This document shows positions 1 through 7,915 of a stretch of DNA of 32,938 nucleotides, one piece after another. A program made the translations under genes and the position numbers. The notes beneath the pieces are model-generated. The model was not told the origin of the DNA. It saw nothing but the letters and a program-made list of their open reading frames with translations, and did no database searches. Numbering within the stretch: position 1 is the first letter of the stretch; each line of letters opens with the position of its first letter. Origin of the DNA: Treponema sp. UBA1747 (GTDB lineage Bacteria; Spirochaetota; Spirochaetia; Treponematales; Treponemataceae); contig DCHR01000043.1 in NCBI GenBank assembly GCA_002315375.1, positions 1 to 32,938 on the forward strand. Direction: 5' to 3'.

Positions 1-157
1 TTGACTAAATAGCGCAGTTTAGTTAATTCTATAAACTCAATTCCTATTAATGAGTCAGATTGGTAAGAAATTGGATTGTTCATTTTACAATTGATTTATG
101 ATTCGGGAGAATCCATAGAAGCAGGGAGATAATTTAACACCAGATTGTTAGTTTTAT

Positions 158-186
158 TTGAGATTTATCAGATTTCATTTTAAAAT
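158..186 (+). promoter_or_regulatory. Predicted sigma-70 promoter of the NSS transporter gene
   Basis: A TTGAGA box (158-163) lies 17 bases before TAAAAT (181-186). Transcription would start near 193, leaving an untranslated leader of about 30 bases that holds the GGAG ribosome site at 213-216. Seen by eye only. The 150 bases before it are AT-rich and hold no gene; they include a small inverted repeat (ACTAAA 4-9 / TTTAGT 18-23). Confidence 0.55.
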
Positions 187-224
187 ATGAATTGAAAGAT
201 TTGAAAAAGAGTGGAGTTTGAAAA

Positions 225-1619
225 ATGTCTGATCAACCTAGAGAAAGTCTTAGCAGTAGACTTGGATTTTTACTGCTGTCAGCCGGCTGTGCTATTGGCC
301 TTGGTAATGTATGGCGATTTCCTTATGTAACAGGAAAATACGGTGGTGCAGCCTTTGTAATCCTGTATTTATTTTTCCTCTTAGTTTTAGGACTGCCCGT
401 AATGGTATGTGAATTTGCAGTAGGCCGTTCTTCCAGAAAAAGTATGGCTGTTGCATTCAAAGAACTGGAACCGGAAGGAAAAAAATGGCACGTATACGGG
501 GGATTTGCAGCCCTTGGTAATTACCTCCTGATGATGTTCTACACGGTAGTATCCGGCTGGTTCTTGAAGTATTTCTTTGAAATGGTTTGCGGGAAATTCA
601 GTTCCATGGATGCCAAGGAAATTGGGGCTGCATTCGGACAAACTGTTGGAAATCCTGTAACTCTGATTATCTGGATGGCTGTTGTCATTCTTCTTGGCTT
701 CCTTGTTTGCGGCCTTGGTTTACAGCGCGGTGTAGAAAATATCACAAAATTCATGATGTCTGCACTTTTTGTAATTATGATTGGTCTTGCAATTTACGTA
801 GCTTTTATTCCGGGAAGCGGGGCAGGTTATAAGTTCTACCTTAAGCCGGATTTCAGAGAAATGATTTCAAATGAACACGGACTTTGGGATACAATTTATG
901 CTGCAATGGGACAGGCTTTCTTTACATTAAGTATTGGAATCGGGTCCATGGAAATCTTCGGTTCCTATATTGATAAGGACTATTCACTTACCGGTGAAAC
1001 TTTGCGTGTTATCGGCCTTGATACCTTTGTTGCAATCTGTTCAGGTTTAATCATCTTCCCGGCTTGTGCAGCATTTAATGTTGATGCAGGTGCAGGTGCC
1101 GGACTTGTTTTTGTTTCCCTTCCAAACGTATTCAATGCCATGGGGCCTATTGCCGGAAGAATTGTAGGATCCTTCTTTTTCCTGTTTCTTTCTTTTGCAG
1201 CTTTTTCAACTGTAATTGCAGTATTCGAAAATATTGTAGCCTTTGGAATGGATAAATTTGGCTGGAGCAGAACAAAATCGGTTTTAATCAATCTTGGACT
1301 TGTTCTGGTTCTTTCTGCACCTGCCGCATTGGGGATGAACGTATGGTCTGGAGTTCATTTTGGTAAAATTGCTTCAATCGATGCCCTTGAAGACTTCCTC
1401 GTAAGCCAGAATCTTCTTCCATTAGGTTCATTGATTTTCCTTTTGTTCTGTACATGGAAATCGGGCTGGGGCTGGGACAACTTTATTAAAGAAGCCGACT
1501 CAGGAAAAGGAATCAAGTTCCCAAATAATAAAGCAGTAAAATTCTATTTAAGATTCATTGCACCGTTGATTATTCTGGTTGTGTTTATCTGCGGATACAT
1601 TGATATTTTCTTCAAGTAG
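225..1619 (+). CDS. Sodium-dependent transporter, NSS/SNF (LeuT-like) family
   Basis: A 464-residue polytopic inner-membrane protein of the neurotransmitter:sodium symporter family, which imports amino acids or related small molecules using the sodium gradient. The first membrane segment carries the family signature GLGNVWRFPY (residues 25-34), whose unwound part forms the sodium and substrate sites in LeuT. About eleven to twelve hydrophobic segments can be read, and the length fits bacterial members (about 440-510). The ATG at 225 has a GGAG ribosome site nine bases upstream. The gene stands alone: its own promoter precedes it and the rimP promoter follows its stop. No clear terminator is visible; the region after the stop holds a 12-base perfect palindrome (1636-1647) and a run of eight T at 1660-1667. 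The substrate cannot be told from sequence. Family assignment is firm. Confidence 0.93.
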   Translation: MSDQPRESLSSRLGFLLLSAGCAIGLGNVWRFPYVTGKYGGAAFVILYLFFLLVLGLPVMVCEFAVGRSSRKSMAVAFKELEPEGKKWHVYGGFAALGNYLLMMFYTVVSGWFLKYFFEMVCGKFSSMDAKEIGAAFGQTVGNPVTLIIWMAVVILLGFLVCGLGLQRGVENITKFMMSALFVIMIGLAIYVAFIPGSGAGYKFYLKPDFREMISNEHGLWDTIYAAMGQAFFTLSIGIGSMEIFGSYIDKDYSLTGETLRVIGLDTFVAICSGLIIFPACAAFNVDAGAGAGLVFVSLPNVFNAMGPIAGRIVGSFFFLFLSFAAFSTVIAVFENIVAFGMDKFGWSRTKSVLINLGLVLVLSAPAALGMNVWSGVHFGKIASIDALEDFLVSQNLLPLGSLIFLLFCTWKSGWGWDNFIKEADSGKGIKFPNNKAVKFYLRFIAPLIILVVFICGYIDIFFK

Positions 1620-1675
1620 GAAAGAGTTATCTGATCACGAATTCGTGTTTCCAGAACCCTTTTTTTTACGGTTTA

Positions 1676-1702
1676 TTGACATTTATTGTACTTTTCTATA
1701 AT
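1676..1702 (+). promoter_or_regulatory. Promoter of the rimP-nusA-infB-rbfA operon
   Basis: Consensus boxes TTGACA (1676-1681) and TATAAT (1697-1702) are both perfect, but the spacer is only 15 bases, shorter than the usual 16-18. The expected start is near 1709, at the first of two TTGTACA copies (1709-1715 and 1781-1787) that bracket the leader. Confidence 0.65.
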
Positions 1703-1733
1703 ATTTAATTGTACATTACTAGTTTTTAATACT

Positions 1734-1764
1734 AAAGACTCGTGCATCTGCCCGGGTCTTTTTT
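1734..1764 (+). terminator. Leader terminator (probable attenuator) upstream of rimP
   Basis: Bases 1734-1744 pair with 1751-1761 (10 of 11 pairs, one a G-U) around the loop CATCTG, and six T follow (1759-1764). It sits after the operon promoter and before the rimP start, so it can only act on the operon's own leader transcript. That position implies premature termination as a control step, probably by NusA, which the operon encodes. NusA-dependent leader termination of the equivalent operon is known in Bacillus subtilis; here it is inferred. Confidence 0.7.
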
Positions 1765-1796
1765 GTTGTATTTTTAGTTTTTGTACAGGGAAAATT

Positions 1797-2258
1797 GTGG
1801 AATACACATCATTCAAATCAATTAAATACTATTCTGAATGTGCTCCTGTAGTGGAAGGTCTTGGGTTCCGTCTTGTTGAACTTAAAATTATTCCTGGTAA
1901 GGAAGTCACAAAAATTGGTGCGGTTATCGCGTCAGCTGATCCAGCCGCAAATATCAGTGTTAATGACTGTGCAAAAGTTCATATGGTTCTTCTTCCAAGA
2001 ATCGAAGCATTGATCGGAAACGAAAATACTACAATGGAACTTACCAGTCCTGGAATCGAACACAACATCAAGAATGCGGCCGAATTTGAAATTTTCACCG
2101 GTCGCGAAGTTCGTGTTTACGACAAAACTGTTACAGATTGGGTAGAAGGAAAAATCACTTCTGCTGATGAAAAACAGGTTACATTGGAAAAAGAAGACGG
2201 CAGTTCAATCTCCGTTCTTTATGAAAATATAGCAAAAGCAAAGTTCCTGCAGAAATAG
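1797..2258 (+). CDS. rimP: Ribosome maturation factor RimP
   Basis: RimP helps mature the 30S subunit in the cytoplasm. The N-terminal alpha/beta domain (about residues 1-80) is divergent. The hallmark loop is present as ELTSPGIEHNIKNAAEF, matching the family's SSPGI(D/E)RPL segment, and is followed by the SH3-like C-terminal domain (about 95-150). I take the GTG at 1797 as the start: AGGG (1787-1790) lies six bases upstream, the product is 153 residues like E. coli RimP (about 150), and any longer reading would translate the leader terminator. It is the first gene of the operon, 19 bases before nusA, the usual partner. Sequence similarity alone is modest, but position and the loop make the call secure. 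Confidence 0.88.
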   Translation: MEYTSFKSIKYYSECAPVVEGLGFRLVELKIIPGKEVTKIGAVIASADPAANISVNDCAKVHMVLLPRIEALIGNENTTMELTSPGIEHNIKNAAEFEIFTGREVRVYDKTVTDWVEGKITSADEKQVTLEKEDGSSISVLYENIAKAKFLQK

Positions 2259-2277
2259 CAGGTAAAAGGGGTAAAAC

Positions 2278-3726
2278 ATGTCAGAGATGGCAGAAGCTAT
2301 CCGTGCATTGATGGATGAAAAAGGATGCTCGGAAGACTCAGTAAAACAGACAATTGAAAAGGCACTTAAAGCCGCTTACAAACGAACTTACGGAACAGAT
2401 GAAAATGCTATTGTTACCTTCGAAGATGATCTTTCTGAAGTACATATTTTCTCAAGAAAAACTGTTGTAGACGGTGTATATGACCCTGTAGTTGAAATCG
2501 AACTGGAAGAAGCAAAAGAACTTTCAGATGATGTTGAAGAAGGTGATGAACTGGATATCGAACTTGATCCAAAAAAGAATTTCGAACGTTCAGCAGTTTC
2601 AACTGGTAAACAGACAGCACACCAGGGACTTACAGAATCTTTGAAAACATCCCTTATGAATGAATACAAAGATAAAGTTGGTGAAACAATTATCGGTTAC
2701 TGTCAGCGTGAACGCAACGGAACAATTTATGTTGACCTTGGTTCAAAAGTTGAAGGTGTTCTTCCTGTAAAATATCAGTCAAAACTTGAACACTATGATA
2801 TGAAAGATCGTATCAAATGTATCATCGCAGAAGTAAAAACTTCAGCAAATGGTGTACAGCTTGTTCTTTCACGCAGCGACCAGCGCCTTGTTTCTAACAT
2901 TCTTGAACAGGAAGTTCCTGAAATCGCTGACGGAACAATAGAAATCCGTAAAATCGTTCGTGATGCAGGATACCGCACAAAGGTTGCAGTTTCTTCTACA
3001 CGTGAAGATGTTGATCCTGTTGGAGCCTGTGTTGGTGCAAAAGGACAGCGTATTCAGACTGTAATCCGTGAACTGGAAAATGAAAAAATCGACGTTCTTC
3101 GTTATGAATCAGACCCAGTTCTTTTCATTAAGAATGCCTTGAGTCCTGCTCAGGTTGACCGCGTTGTAATCCTTGATGCAGAAAAACGTCAGGCTCTTGC
3201 AATCGTTGAAGAAACACAGTTCTCTCTGGCAATTGGTCGTCAGGGACAGAACGTTCGCCTTGCAAATAAACTTTGTGACTGGAATATTGATGTTAAAACA
3301 ATCGAACAGGCTGCTGAAATGGATCTTTCAGAAATCGCAACTGTTCAGAATGCTGAAAACCTCTTTGATTCTTCTTACGATGAAATCGCTACAATTCAGG
3401 ATCTTCCTGGTGTTGATGAAAGAGTTGCAGCATTGCTTAAAGAAAATGGAATTGAAGATATCCAGCGCTTTGTTGAAGCCTTTGATAATGATGAAATCCA
3501 TATCGATGGTATTTCAGGTGATGATCTTGAACTGGTAAATGAACTGGTTGAAAAGAACGTTCAGTTTGTTGAAGAAGAACAGCATGAAGAACCAGCAGAA
3601 CCTCAGGAAGAAGAAGCTGCAGAAGAAGAATATTTCTGTCCTGAATGTGGCGCAAAAATCACTCTTGATATGACACAGTGTCCAAACTGTGGATGTGAGT
3701 TTGAATTTGAAGAAGGTGAGGAATAA
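2278..3726 (+). CDS. nusA: Transcription termination/antitermination factor NusA with a C-terminal zinc ribbon
   Basis: NusA binds RNA polymerase and nascent RNA and controls pausing, termination and antitermination. Domains in order: polymerase-binding N domain (about 1-125), S1 (about 130-200), two KH domains (about 205-345; GACVGAKGQRIQ and AIGRQGQNVRLA are the two GxxG loops), and a helix-hairpin-helix segment (about 360-425, LPGVDERVAALLKENGI). Odd feature: after a Glu-rich linker the protein ends in CPECG...CPNCGC, with Cys454, Cys457, Cys468 and Cys471 spaced like a rubredoxin-type zinc ribbon; Cys473 adds a fifth. The textbook NusA has no such module. The start at 2278 has AAGGGG upstream. 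It lies 19 bases after rimP and eight bases before infB. Length 482, near that of E. coli NusA (495). Confidence 0.96.
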   Translation: MSEMAEAIRALMDEKGCSEDSVKQTIEKALKAAYKRTYGTDENAIVTFEDDLSEVHIFSRKTVVDGVYDPVVEIELEEAKELSDDVEEGDELDIELDPKKNFERSAVSTGKQTAHQGLTESLKTSLMNEYKDKVGETIIGYCQRERNGTIYVDLGSKVEGVLPVKYQSKLEHYDMKDRIKCIIAEVKTSANGVQLVLSRSDQRLVSNILEQEVPEIADGTIEIRKIVRDAGYRTKVAVSSTREDVDPVGACVGAKGQRIQTVIRELENEKIDVLRYESDPVLFIKNALSPAQVDRVVILDAEKRQALAIVEETQFSLAIGRQGQNVRLANKLCDWNIDVKTIEQAAEMDLSEIATVQNAENLFDSSYDEIATIQDLPGVDERVAALLKENGIEDIQRFVEAFDNDEIHIDGISGDDLELVNELVEKNVQFVEEEQHEEPAEPQEEEAAEEEYFCPECGAKITLDMTQCPNCGCEFEFEEGEE

Positions 3727-3734
3727 GGAGAAAT

Positions 3735-6608
3735 ATGTCTGAAGAATTAGACGAAAAATCAGAAAAAAAGCCTACAGTCGTTGTTCACAAAAAGGCAAAG
3801 GAAGCTCCAGTTGCAGTGAATAACCAGACAGAAAAGAAGAAGGTTATCGTTATCAAGAAAAAGCCTGCTTCTTCACCTGCCGGGAATGAACAGCCTGCAG
3901 CTAAACCTGTAGATTCATCAAAGAAAATAGTAGTTAAGAAGGCTGACTCTAAACCAGCAGCATCTGCTCCGGTTGATGCTGTAGCAGCAGAACCTTCTGC
4001 TCCTGTTGAAAAGAAAGAATCTGTTCAGGCTGCTTCAACACCAAAGCCAGCTCCAGTTTCTCAGAATACAGGAAATAACAACGGAAGAATTGTTAATAGA
4101 AATCCTAATTTCGAACTGAATCCTTCACGTCCAAATGTTAAGGCCGGAAACCTTTCCGAAAAACCACGTAACCGTTACGGTGACAACAACCGCGGCTACA
4201 ACAATGGTGGTTACAATAATAACGGTGGATTCAACCGCAATAATGGTCAGGGTGGTTACAACAATAACCGTCAGGGCGTCGGATTTACAGGAGCTCAGGC
4301 TCGCCAGGGTTACCAGAACCGCGAAAACTTTAATCGTGATGGAAATAACCAGAACCGTCAGGGCGGATATAACCGCAATAACGGACAGGGAGGAAACTTC
4401 CAGAACCGTCAGGGCGGACAGGGCGGATTTAACCGCAATAACGGACAGGGTGGAAACTTCCAGCGTCCATTCAATAATAACGGTGGACAGGGCGGATTCA
4501 GACCACGTATGGGTGGTGGCGGTGCTCCTGCTCCAATGCCTGTGGATCAGTCTCGCCAGCAGTCTGCTAAAAAAGCTGCTTTCAAAGGAAAGAAACAGGT
4601 TTATAACCGTAAAGACGAAGAACAGTATGATGATAATCTTTTCGGACAGAAGAAAAAGGCTGAAACTCCTGCATCAGTTGTACCAAAATCAATTGATATG
4701 ATGGAAACAATTTCAGTTTCAGATCTCGCTAAGAAAATGAACCTGAAAGCTTCTGAAATCATCGGAAAACTTTTCTCTATGGGTATGATGGTTTCTATCA
4801 ACCAGAGTATCGATGCTGATACAGCAGAACTTCTTTGTGGTGAATACAACTGTGAAGTACATCGCGTTTCTCTTTACGATGAAACAGTTATCGAATCTGA
4901 ATCGGATGAAGGCGCAGAACTTCTTCCACGTGCTCCAATTGTTACAGTAATGGGACACGTTGACCATGGTAAAACAAAAACTCTGGATGCTATCCGTAAT
5001 GCGAACGTTGCCGCAGGCGAAGCCGGTGGTATTACACAGAAAATCGGTGCTTACTCTGTATCAACAGAAAAAGGAAAGATTACTTTCCTGGATACTCCGG
5101 GTCACGAAGCCTTTACTCTCATGCGTTCACGCGGTGCCCAGGTTACAGATATCGTAGTTCTGGTTGTTGCAGCCGATGACGGTATCATGCCTCAGACACT
5201 TGAAGCTATTGACCATGCAAAAGCTGCAAAAGTACCTATTATCGTTGCAGTAAACAAAATCGATAAACCGGAAGCAAATGTTGACCGTGTTATGACTCAG
5301 CTTTCTGAACGCGGTCTTGTTCCTGAAGAATGGGGTGGAGATACTCAGTTCGTTAGAATCTCTGCTCTTAAACGTGAAGGTATCGATGACCTTCTGGATG
5401 CAATTCTTCTTCAGGCTGAAATGCTTGAACTTACAGCAAACTTCGGTTGCCGTGCTGAAGGTAAAATCCTTGAATCACGTGTTGACCAGGGACGCGGTGT
5501 TGTTGCATCTGTTGTTGTTGAACGCGGTACTCTTCACCAGGGTGATCCTTTTGTTGCAGGTATCTTCAGTGGTCGTGTTCGTGCCATGTTCGATGATCAC
5601 GGAAAACGTATTCAGGAAGCCGGTCCTTCTACTCCTGTTGAAGTTCTGGGTATGGATGAAATGCCAATGGCAGGTGATCCTTTCCAGGTAACAGAAGACG
5701 AAAAAGAAGCCCGTGCAATTTCTACAAAACGTCAGGAATTGAAACGCTTCGAAGCTGCAAAGGCTGTTAAGAAAGTTACTCTTGAAAATATGTTCAGCAC
5801 AATTGATGAAAGCAAAGTTCAGGAACTTAAGGTTATCATCAAAGCTGACCTTCAGGGTTCTGCCGAAGCACTTAAGATTTCTCTTGAAAAACTTACAACA
5901 AAAGAAATCCGCCTGAATGTAATCCATTCAAGTGCCGGTGCAATCAACGAAAGCGACGTTACACTTGCTGCAGCTGACAATGCTGAATCAAATGCAATCA
6001 TCATCGGTTTCAATGTTCGTCCAACTCCAAATGCAAAAGCTCTTGCTGATAAAGAAGGCGTTGAAATCCGTAAATACAGCATCATCTACAAAGCTGTTGA
6101 AGAAATCCAGCAGGCTATGGAAGGTATGCTTCGTCCTGATACAAAAGAACAGGTTACAGGTATGCTGGAAGTACGCAACACATTCAAAGTTCCAAAGGTT
6201 GGAACAATTGCAGGTTGTTACGTTACAGAAGGTGTGGTTCGCCGCACAAGCTATGTAAACCTTATCCGCGACGGAGTTGTTAAATACACAGGTAAACTTG
6301 CATCCCTCAAACGTTTCAAGGATGATGCAAAAGAAGTTTCAACAGGTTATGAATGTGGTGTCGGCCTTGAAAACTGGCAGGATATCATGGTTGGTGACCA
6401 GATTGAAGCCTTCGAATACATCGAAATCAAACGTAAGCTTGGTGATGACCTGGTTGATGACCGTGCTGAAAATGAAAAGAAAGCAGCCGAAGCTGCCGCT
6501 AAAGCTAAAGCCGAACAGGATGCAATTGCAGCCCAGGAAGCTGAAGAAAAAGCTAAGGAAAAGGCTGAAGGAAAAGCACGTAAAGCTGCTGCTGCAGGAA
6601 AAGAGTAA
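3735..6608 (+). CDS. infB: Translation initiation factor IF-2 with a prion-like N-terminal region
   Basis: IF-2 is the GTPase that brings initiator tRNA to the ribosome. Residues 1-130 are a Lys/Pro/Ala-rich disordered tail. About 140-270 form a Gly/Asn/Arg/Gln-rich region with units such as FNRNNGQGGNFQ and several RQGG blocks. The IF-2 N domain follows (about 318-375). The G domain has GHVDHGKT (407-414), DTPGHEAF, NKID and a SAL motif, then domains II-IV. The end is also odd: about 50 residues rich in Ala, Lys and Glu after the normal IF-2 C-terminus, predicted helical. The length of 957 exceeds E. coli IF-2 (890). The start has AAGGAG directly after the nusA stop. At DNA level, bases 4371-4406 recur almost exactly 60 bases later at 4431-4466, suggesting growth by duplication. 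Confidence 0.96.
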   Translation: MSEELDEKSEKKPTVVVHKKAKEAPVAVNNQTEKKKVIVIKKKPASSPAGNEQPAAKPVDSSKKIVVKKADSKPAASAPVDAVAAEPSAPVEKKESVQAASTPKPAPVSQNTGNNNGRIVNRNPNFELNPSRPNVKAGNLSEKPRNRYGDNNRGYNNGGYNNNGGFNRNNGQGGYNNNRQGVGFTGAQARQGYQNRENFNRDGNNQNRQGGYNRNNGQGGNFQNRQGGQGGFNRNNGQGGNFQRPFNNNGGQGGFRPRMGGGGAPAPMPVDQSRQQSAKKAAFKGKKQVYNRKDEEQYDDNLFGQKKKAETPASVVPKSIDMMETISVSDLAKKMNLKASEIIGKLFSMGMMVSINQSIDADTAELLCGEYNCEVHRVSLYDETVIESESDEGAELLPRAPIVTVMGHVDHGKTKTLDAIRNANVAAGEAGGITQKIGAYSVSTEKGKITFLDTPGHEAFTLMRSRGAQVTDIVVLVVAADDGIMPQTLEAIDHAKAAKVPIIVAVNKIDKPEANVDRVMTQLSERGLVPEEWGGDTQFVRISALKREGIDDLLDAILLQAEMLELTANFGCRAEGKILESRVDQGRGVVASVVVERGTLHQGDPFVAGIFSGRVRAMFDDHGKRIQEAGPSTPVEVLGMDEMPMAGDPFQVTEDEKEARAISTKRQELKRFEAAKAVKKVTLENMFSTIDESKVQELKVIIKADLQGSAEALKISLEKLTTKEIRLNVIHSSAGAINESDVTLAAADNAESNAIIIGFNVRPTPNAKALADKEGVEIRKYSIIYKAVEEIQQAMEGMLRPDTKEQVTGMLEVRNTFKVPKVGTIAGCYVTEGVVRRTSYVNLIRDGVVKYTGKLASLKRFKDDAKEVSTGYECGVGLENWQDIMVGDQIEAFEYIEIKRKLGDDLVDDRAENEKKAAEAAAKAKAEQDAIAAQEAEEKAKEKAEGKARKAAAAGKE
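4159..4530 (+). repeat. Degenerate tandem repeat coding the Gly/Asn/Arg-rich region of IF-2
   Basis: Variants of an AACCGCAATAACGGACAGGG unit occur three times (about 4231, 4371 and 4431), the last two in a 60-base period and nearly identical over 36 bases. All stay in the infB reading frame. This is a likely length-polymorphic stretch. Confidence 0.7.
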
Positions 6609-6622
6609 AGGACGGCTGAATT

Positions 6623-7012
6623 ATGGGACAGTACAGAATGCAGCGACTGAACGATCAGCTTAGAGATGAAATCTCACAGCTGATTCTCCGCGGGGAAGTA
6701 AAAGATCCCCGTGTGAATTCTTTTCTCAGCATCAACCGTGTTGAAGTAACATCAGATCTGGCTTATGCCAAGATTTATGTTTCAACCTTTTTGCCGGACA
6801 AGCAGCTGGCAAAAGGTGTTGACGGATTGAATTCTGCGGCGGGTTTTTTACAGTCGCAGATTGCAAAGAAAATCCAGATCCGTAAGTTTCCTAAATTCCA
6901 GTTTATTGTAGACAAAGGAATGAAGGAAGGCTTTGAAATGGTTCAGAAATTAAATGAACTTGAAGCTGAAAGCAAGCGGATTGAAGCTGAAAAAACAGAA
7001 TCTGATAAATAA
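6623..7012 (+). CDS. rbfA: 30S ribosome-binding factor RbfA
   Basis: RbfA is a small KH-fold protein that binds pre-30S subunits and aids 16S rRNA 5' end maturation. The 129-residue product has the family N-terminus (RLNDQLRDEISQLI), the KDPR motif before the first strand, the core VEVTSDLAYAKIYVS, and IRKFPKFQFIVDKGMKEG, matching the usual R-x-x-P-x-L-x-F segment. A Glu/Lys-rich tail follows. It begins 14 bases after the infB stop; AAAGGA lies upstream at a rather long distance (about 12 bases). An in-frame ATG at 6638 is a possible alternative start. It is the last gene of the operon: a strong terminator follows within eight bases. The truB, ribF and rpsO genes that often follow in other bacteria are absent here. 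Confidence 0.93.
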   Translation: MGQYRMQRLNDQLRDEISQLILRGEVKDPRVNSFLSINRVEVTSDLAYAKIYVSTFLPDKQLAKGVDGLNSAAGFLQSQIAKKIQIRKFPKFQFIVDKGMKEGFEMVQKLNELEAESKRIEAEKTESDK

Positions 7013-7019
7013 TTAACAG

Positions 7020-7049
7020 GCTGTCTGAGCAATCAGACAGCTTTTTTTT
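7020..7049 (+). terminator. Terminator of the rimP-nusA-infB-rbfA operon
   Basis: A perfect nine-base stem, GCTGTCTGA (7020-7028) with TCAGACAGC (7033-7041), has a GCAA tetraloop and is followed by eight T (7042-7049). Textbook intrinsic terminator, eight bases after the rbfA stop. Confidence 0.93.
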
Positions 7050-7118
7050 ATTACAAACGTTAGGCGACCTGTAAAAGTTCCTGTTGGAGTTGTAACCTCA
7101 TATTCAAAACCGCCTTTA

Positions 7119-7147
7119 TTGAATATAAGATTTTTTTTGTCTATAAT
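7119..7147 (+). promoter_or_regulatory. Promoter of the secreted-protein gene at 7160, with overlapping inverted repeat
   Basis: TTGAAT (7119-7124), 17-base spacer, TATAAT (7142-7147). The expected start near 7154 is only about six bases from the ATG at 7160. The -35 box is half of an inverted repeat, TATTCAA (7101-7107) with TTGAATA (7119-7125), a possible operator. Confidence 0.6.
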
Positions 7148-7159
7148 TTAGAGGTTGTT

Positions 7160-7891
7160 ATGAAAATATTTACAAAGAGAATTGCATCCTTAATCTTTTT
7201 ATTCGCTTTTACCGCTTTGGGATATTGTCAGGTTTTTAATCAGAATTTGAATGATGATGATAAAGCTGTTCTTGAATCCGGGAACATTCTGATAAAGAAA
7301 ATCAATTATACAAAATATGCCTGTCTTGAAAATGGAATTTCTGAATTAAGCGATGAATTAATCGCCCGATACAAAAAATTGAACCCGAAATATCTTGCAG
7401 AAGTAATTCAACTGAAACCTTACGAAGGAAACGAAAACCTTCCTGAGCAGCTTCAGGAACTTCTTACAAATATTTCTGATTATGCCCACATACCTTATTA
7501 TTCAGAACGCCATGAAGAATGGTATGATCTTTATTCTTCTGCAGAAATTGTATCTGAATCGGGAACAGAAAATAATAAGGAAATAATGGCCGATATTGAT
7601 ATGTCGCCATTCGGAATTATCAATCAGAAAATCAATATAGAAAAGAAGAGTAATGTCCTTCTTTATGATTCAACAAATCTGAATAAACTTTCATATTACG
7701 ACAGATTTGATTGTGTTTATCCTGAGAAGATGAAAATGTCTATTCTTCTTTTCAGAGACGGCGATAAGTGGGTTCTTTACGGTATTGGGGGAGTAAATGC
7801 TCCAAGAATTCCATTTTTTACAGAAAGAATTGATACTTCTTTTATAAACAGAATTAAAACCTTCTGTAATTATATTTTTGAACATATTTAA
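7160..7891 (+). CDS. Secreted or lipid-anchored protein of unknown function
   Basis: I do not recognise this 243-residue protein with confidence. It begins with a clear export signal: Lys/Arg, then a hydrophobic core (about residues 10-20). The end ALGYC places Cys23 where a lipoprotein cysteine could sit, but Tyr at -1 is unusual, so cleavage by signal peptidase I near QVF is equally possible. The mature part is mixed alpha/beta, rich in Tyr, Asn and Glu, with no membrane segment and no visible catalytic motif. The last third (KMSILLFRDGDKWVLYGIGG) reads as beta strands. GAGG lies five bases before the ATG. It has its own promoter, and rmlD follows 24 bases downstream with no terminator between. 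It may be a spirochaete-restricted family. The function is unknown. Confidence 0.75.
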   Translation: MKIFTKRIASLIFLFAFTALGYCQVFNQNLNDDDKAVLESGNILIKKINYTKYACLENGISELSDELIARYKKLNPKYLAEVIQLKPYEGNENLPEQLQELLTNISDYAHIPYYSERHEEWYDLYSSAEIVSESGTENNKEIMADIDMSPFGIINQKINIEKKSNVLLYDSTNLNKLSYYDRFDCVYPEKMKMSILLFRDGDKWVLYGIGGVNAPRIPFFTERIDTSFINRIKTFCNYIFEHI

Positions 7892-7915
7892 TTTTGCAAA
7901 CATATTGAGGGGAAT

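Noticed and set aside
1686..1796. A longer RimP starting at 1686
   Set aside because: Would translate through the promoter -10 and leader terminator, has Cys-rich nonsense sequence and lacks a ribosome site; GTG 1797 fits the family.
4159..4530. CRISPR array or non-coding repeat
   Set aside because: The repeats are in frame, degenerate and have no spacers of constant length; they encode IF-2.
4135..4701. A 188-codon open frame inside infB
   Set aside because: Out of frame with the clear IF-2 coding sequence; its Thr/Val/Arg-rich composition is a shadow of the Asn/Gly repeat.
5475..5927. A 150-codon minus-strand open frame opposite infB
   Set aside because: Phe/Asn-rich shadow of the Glu- and Lys-rich IF-2 codons.
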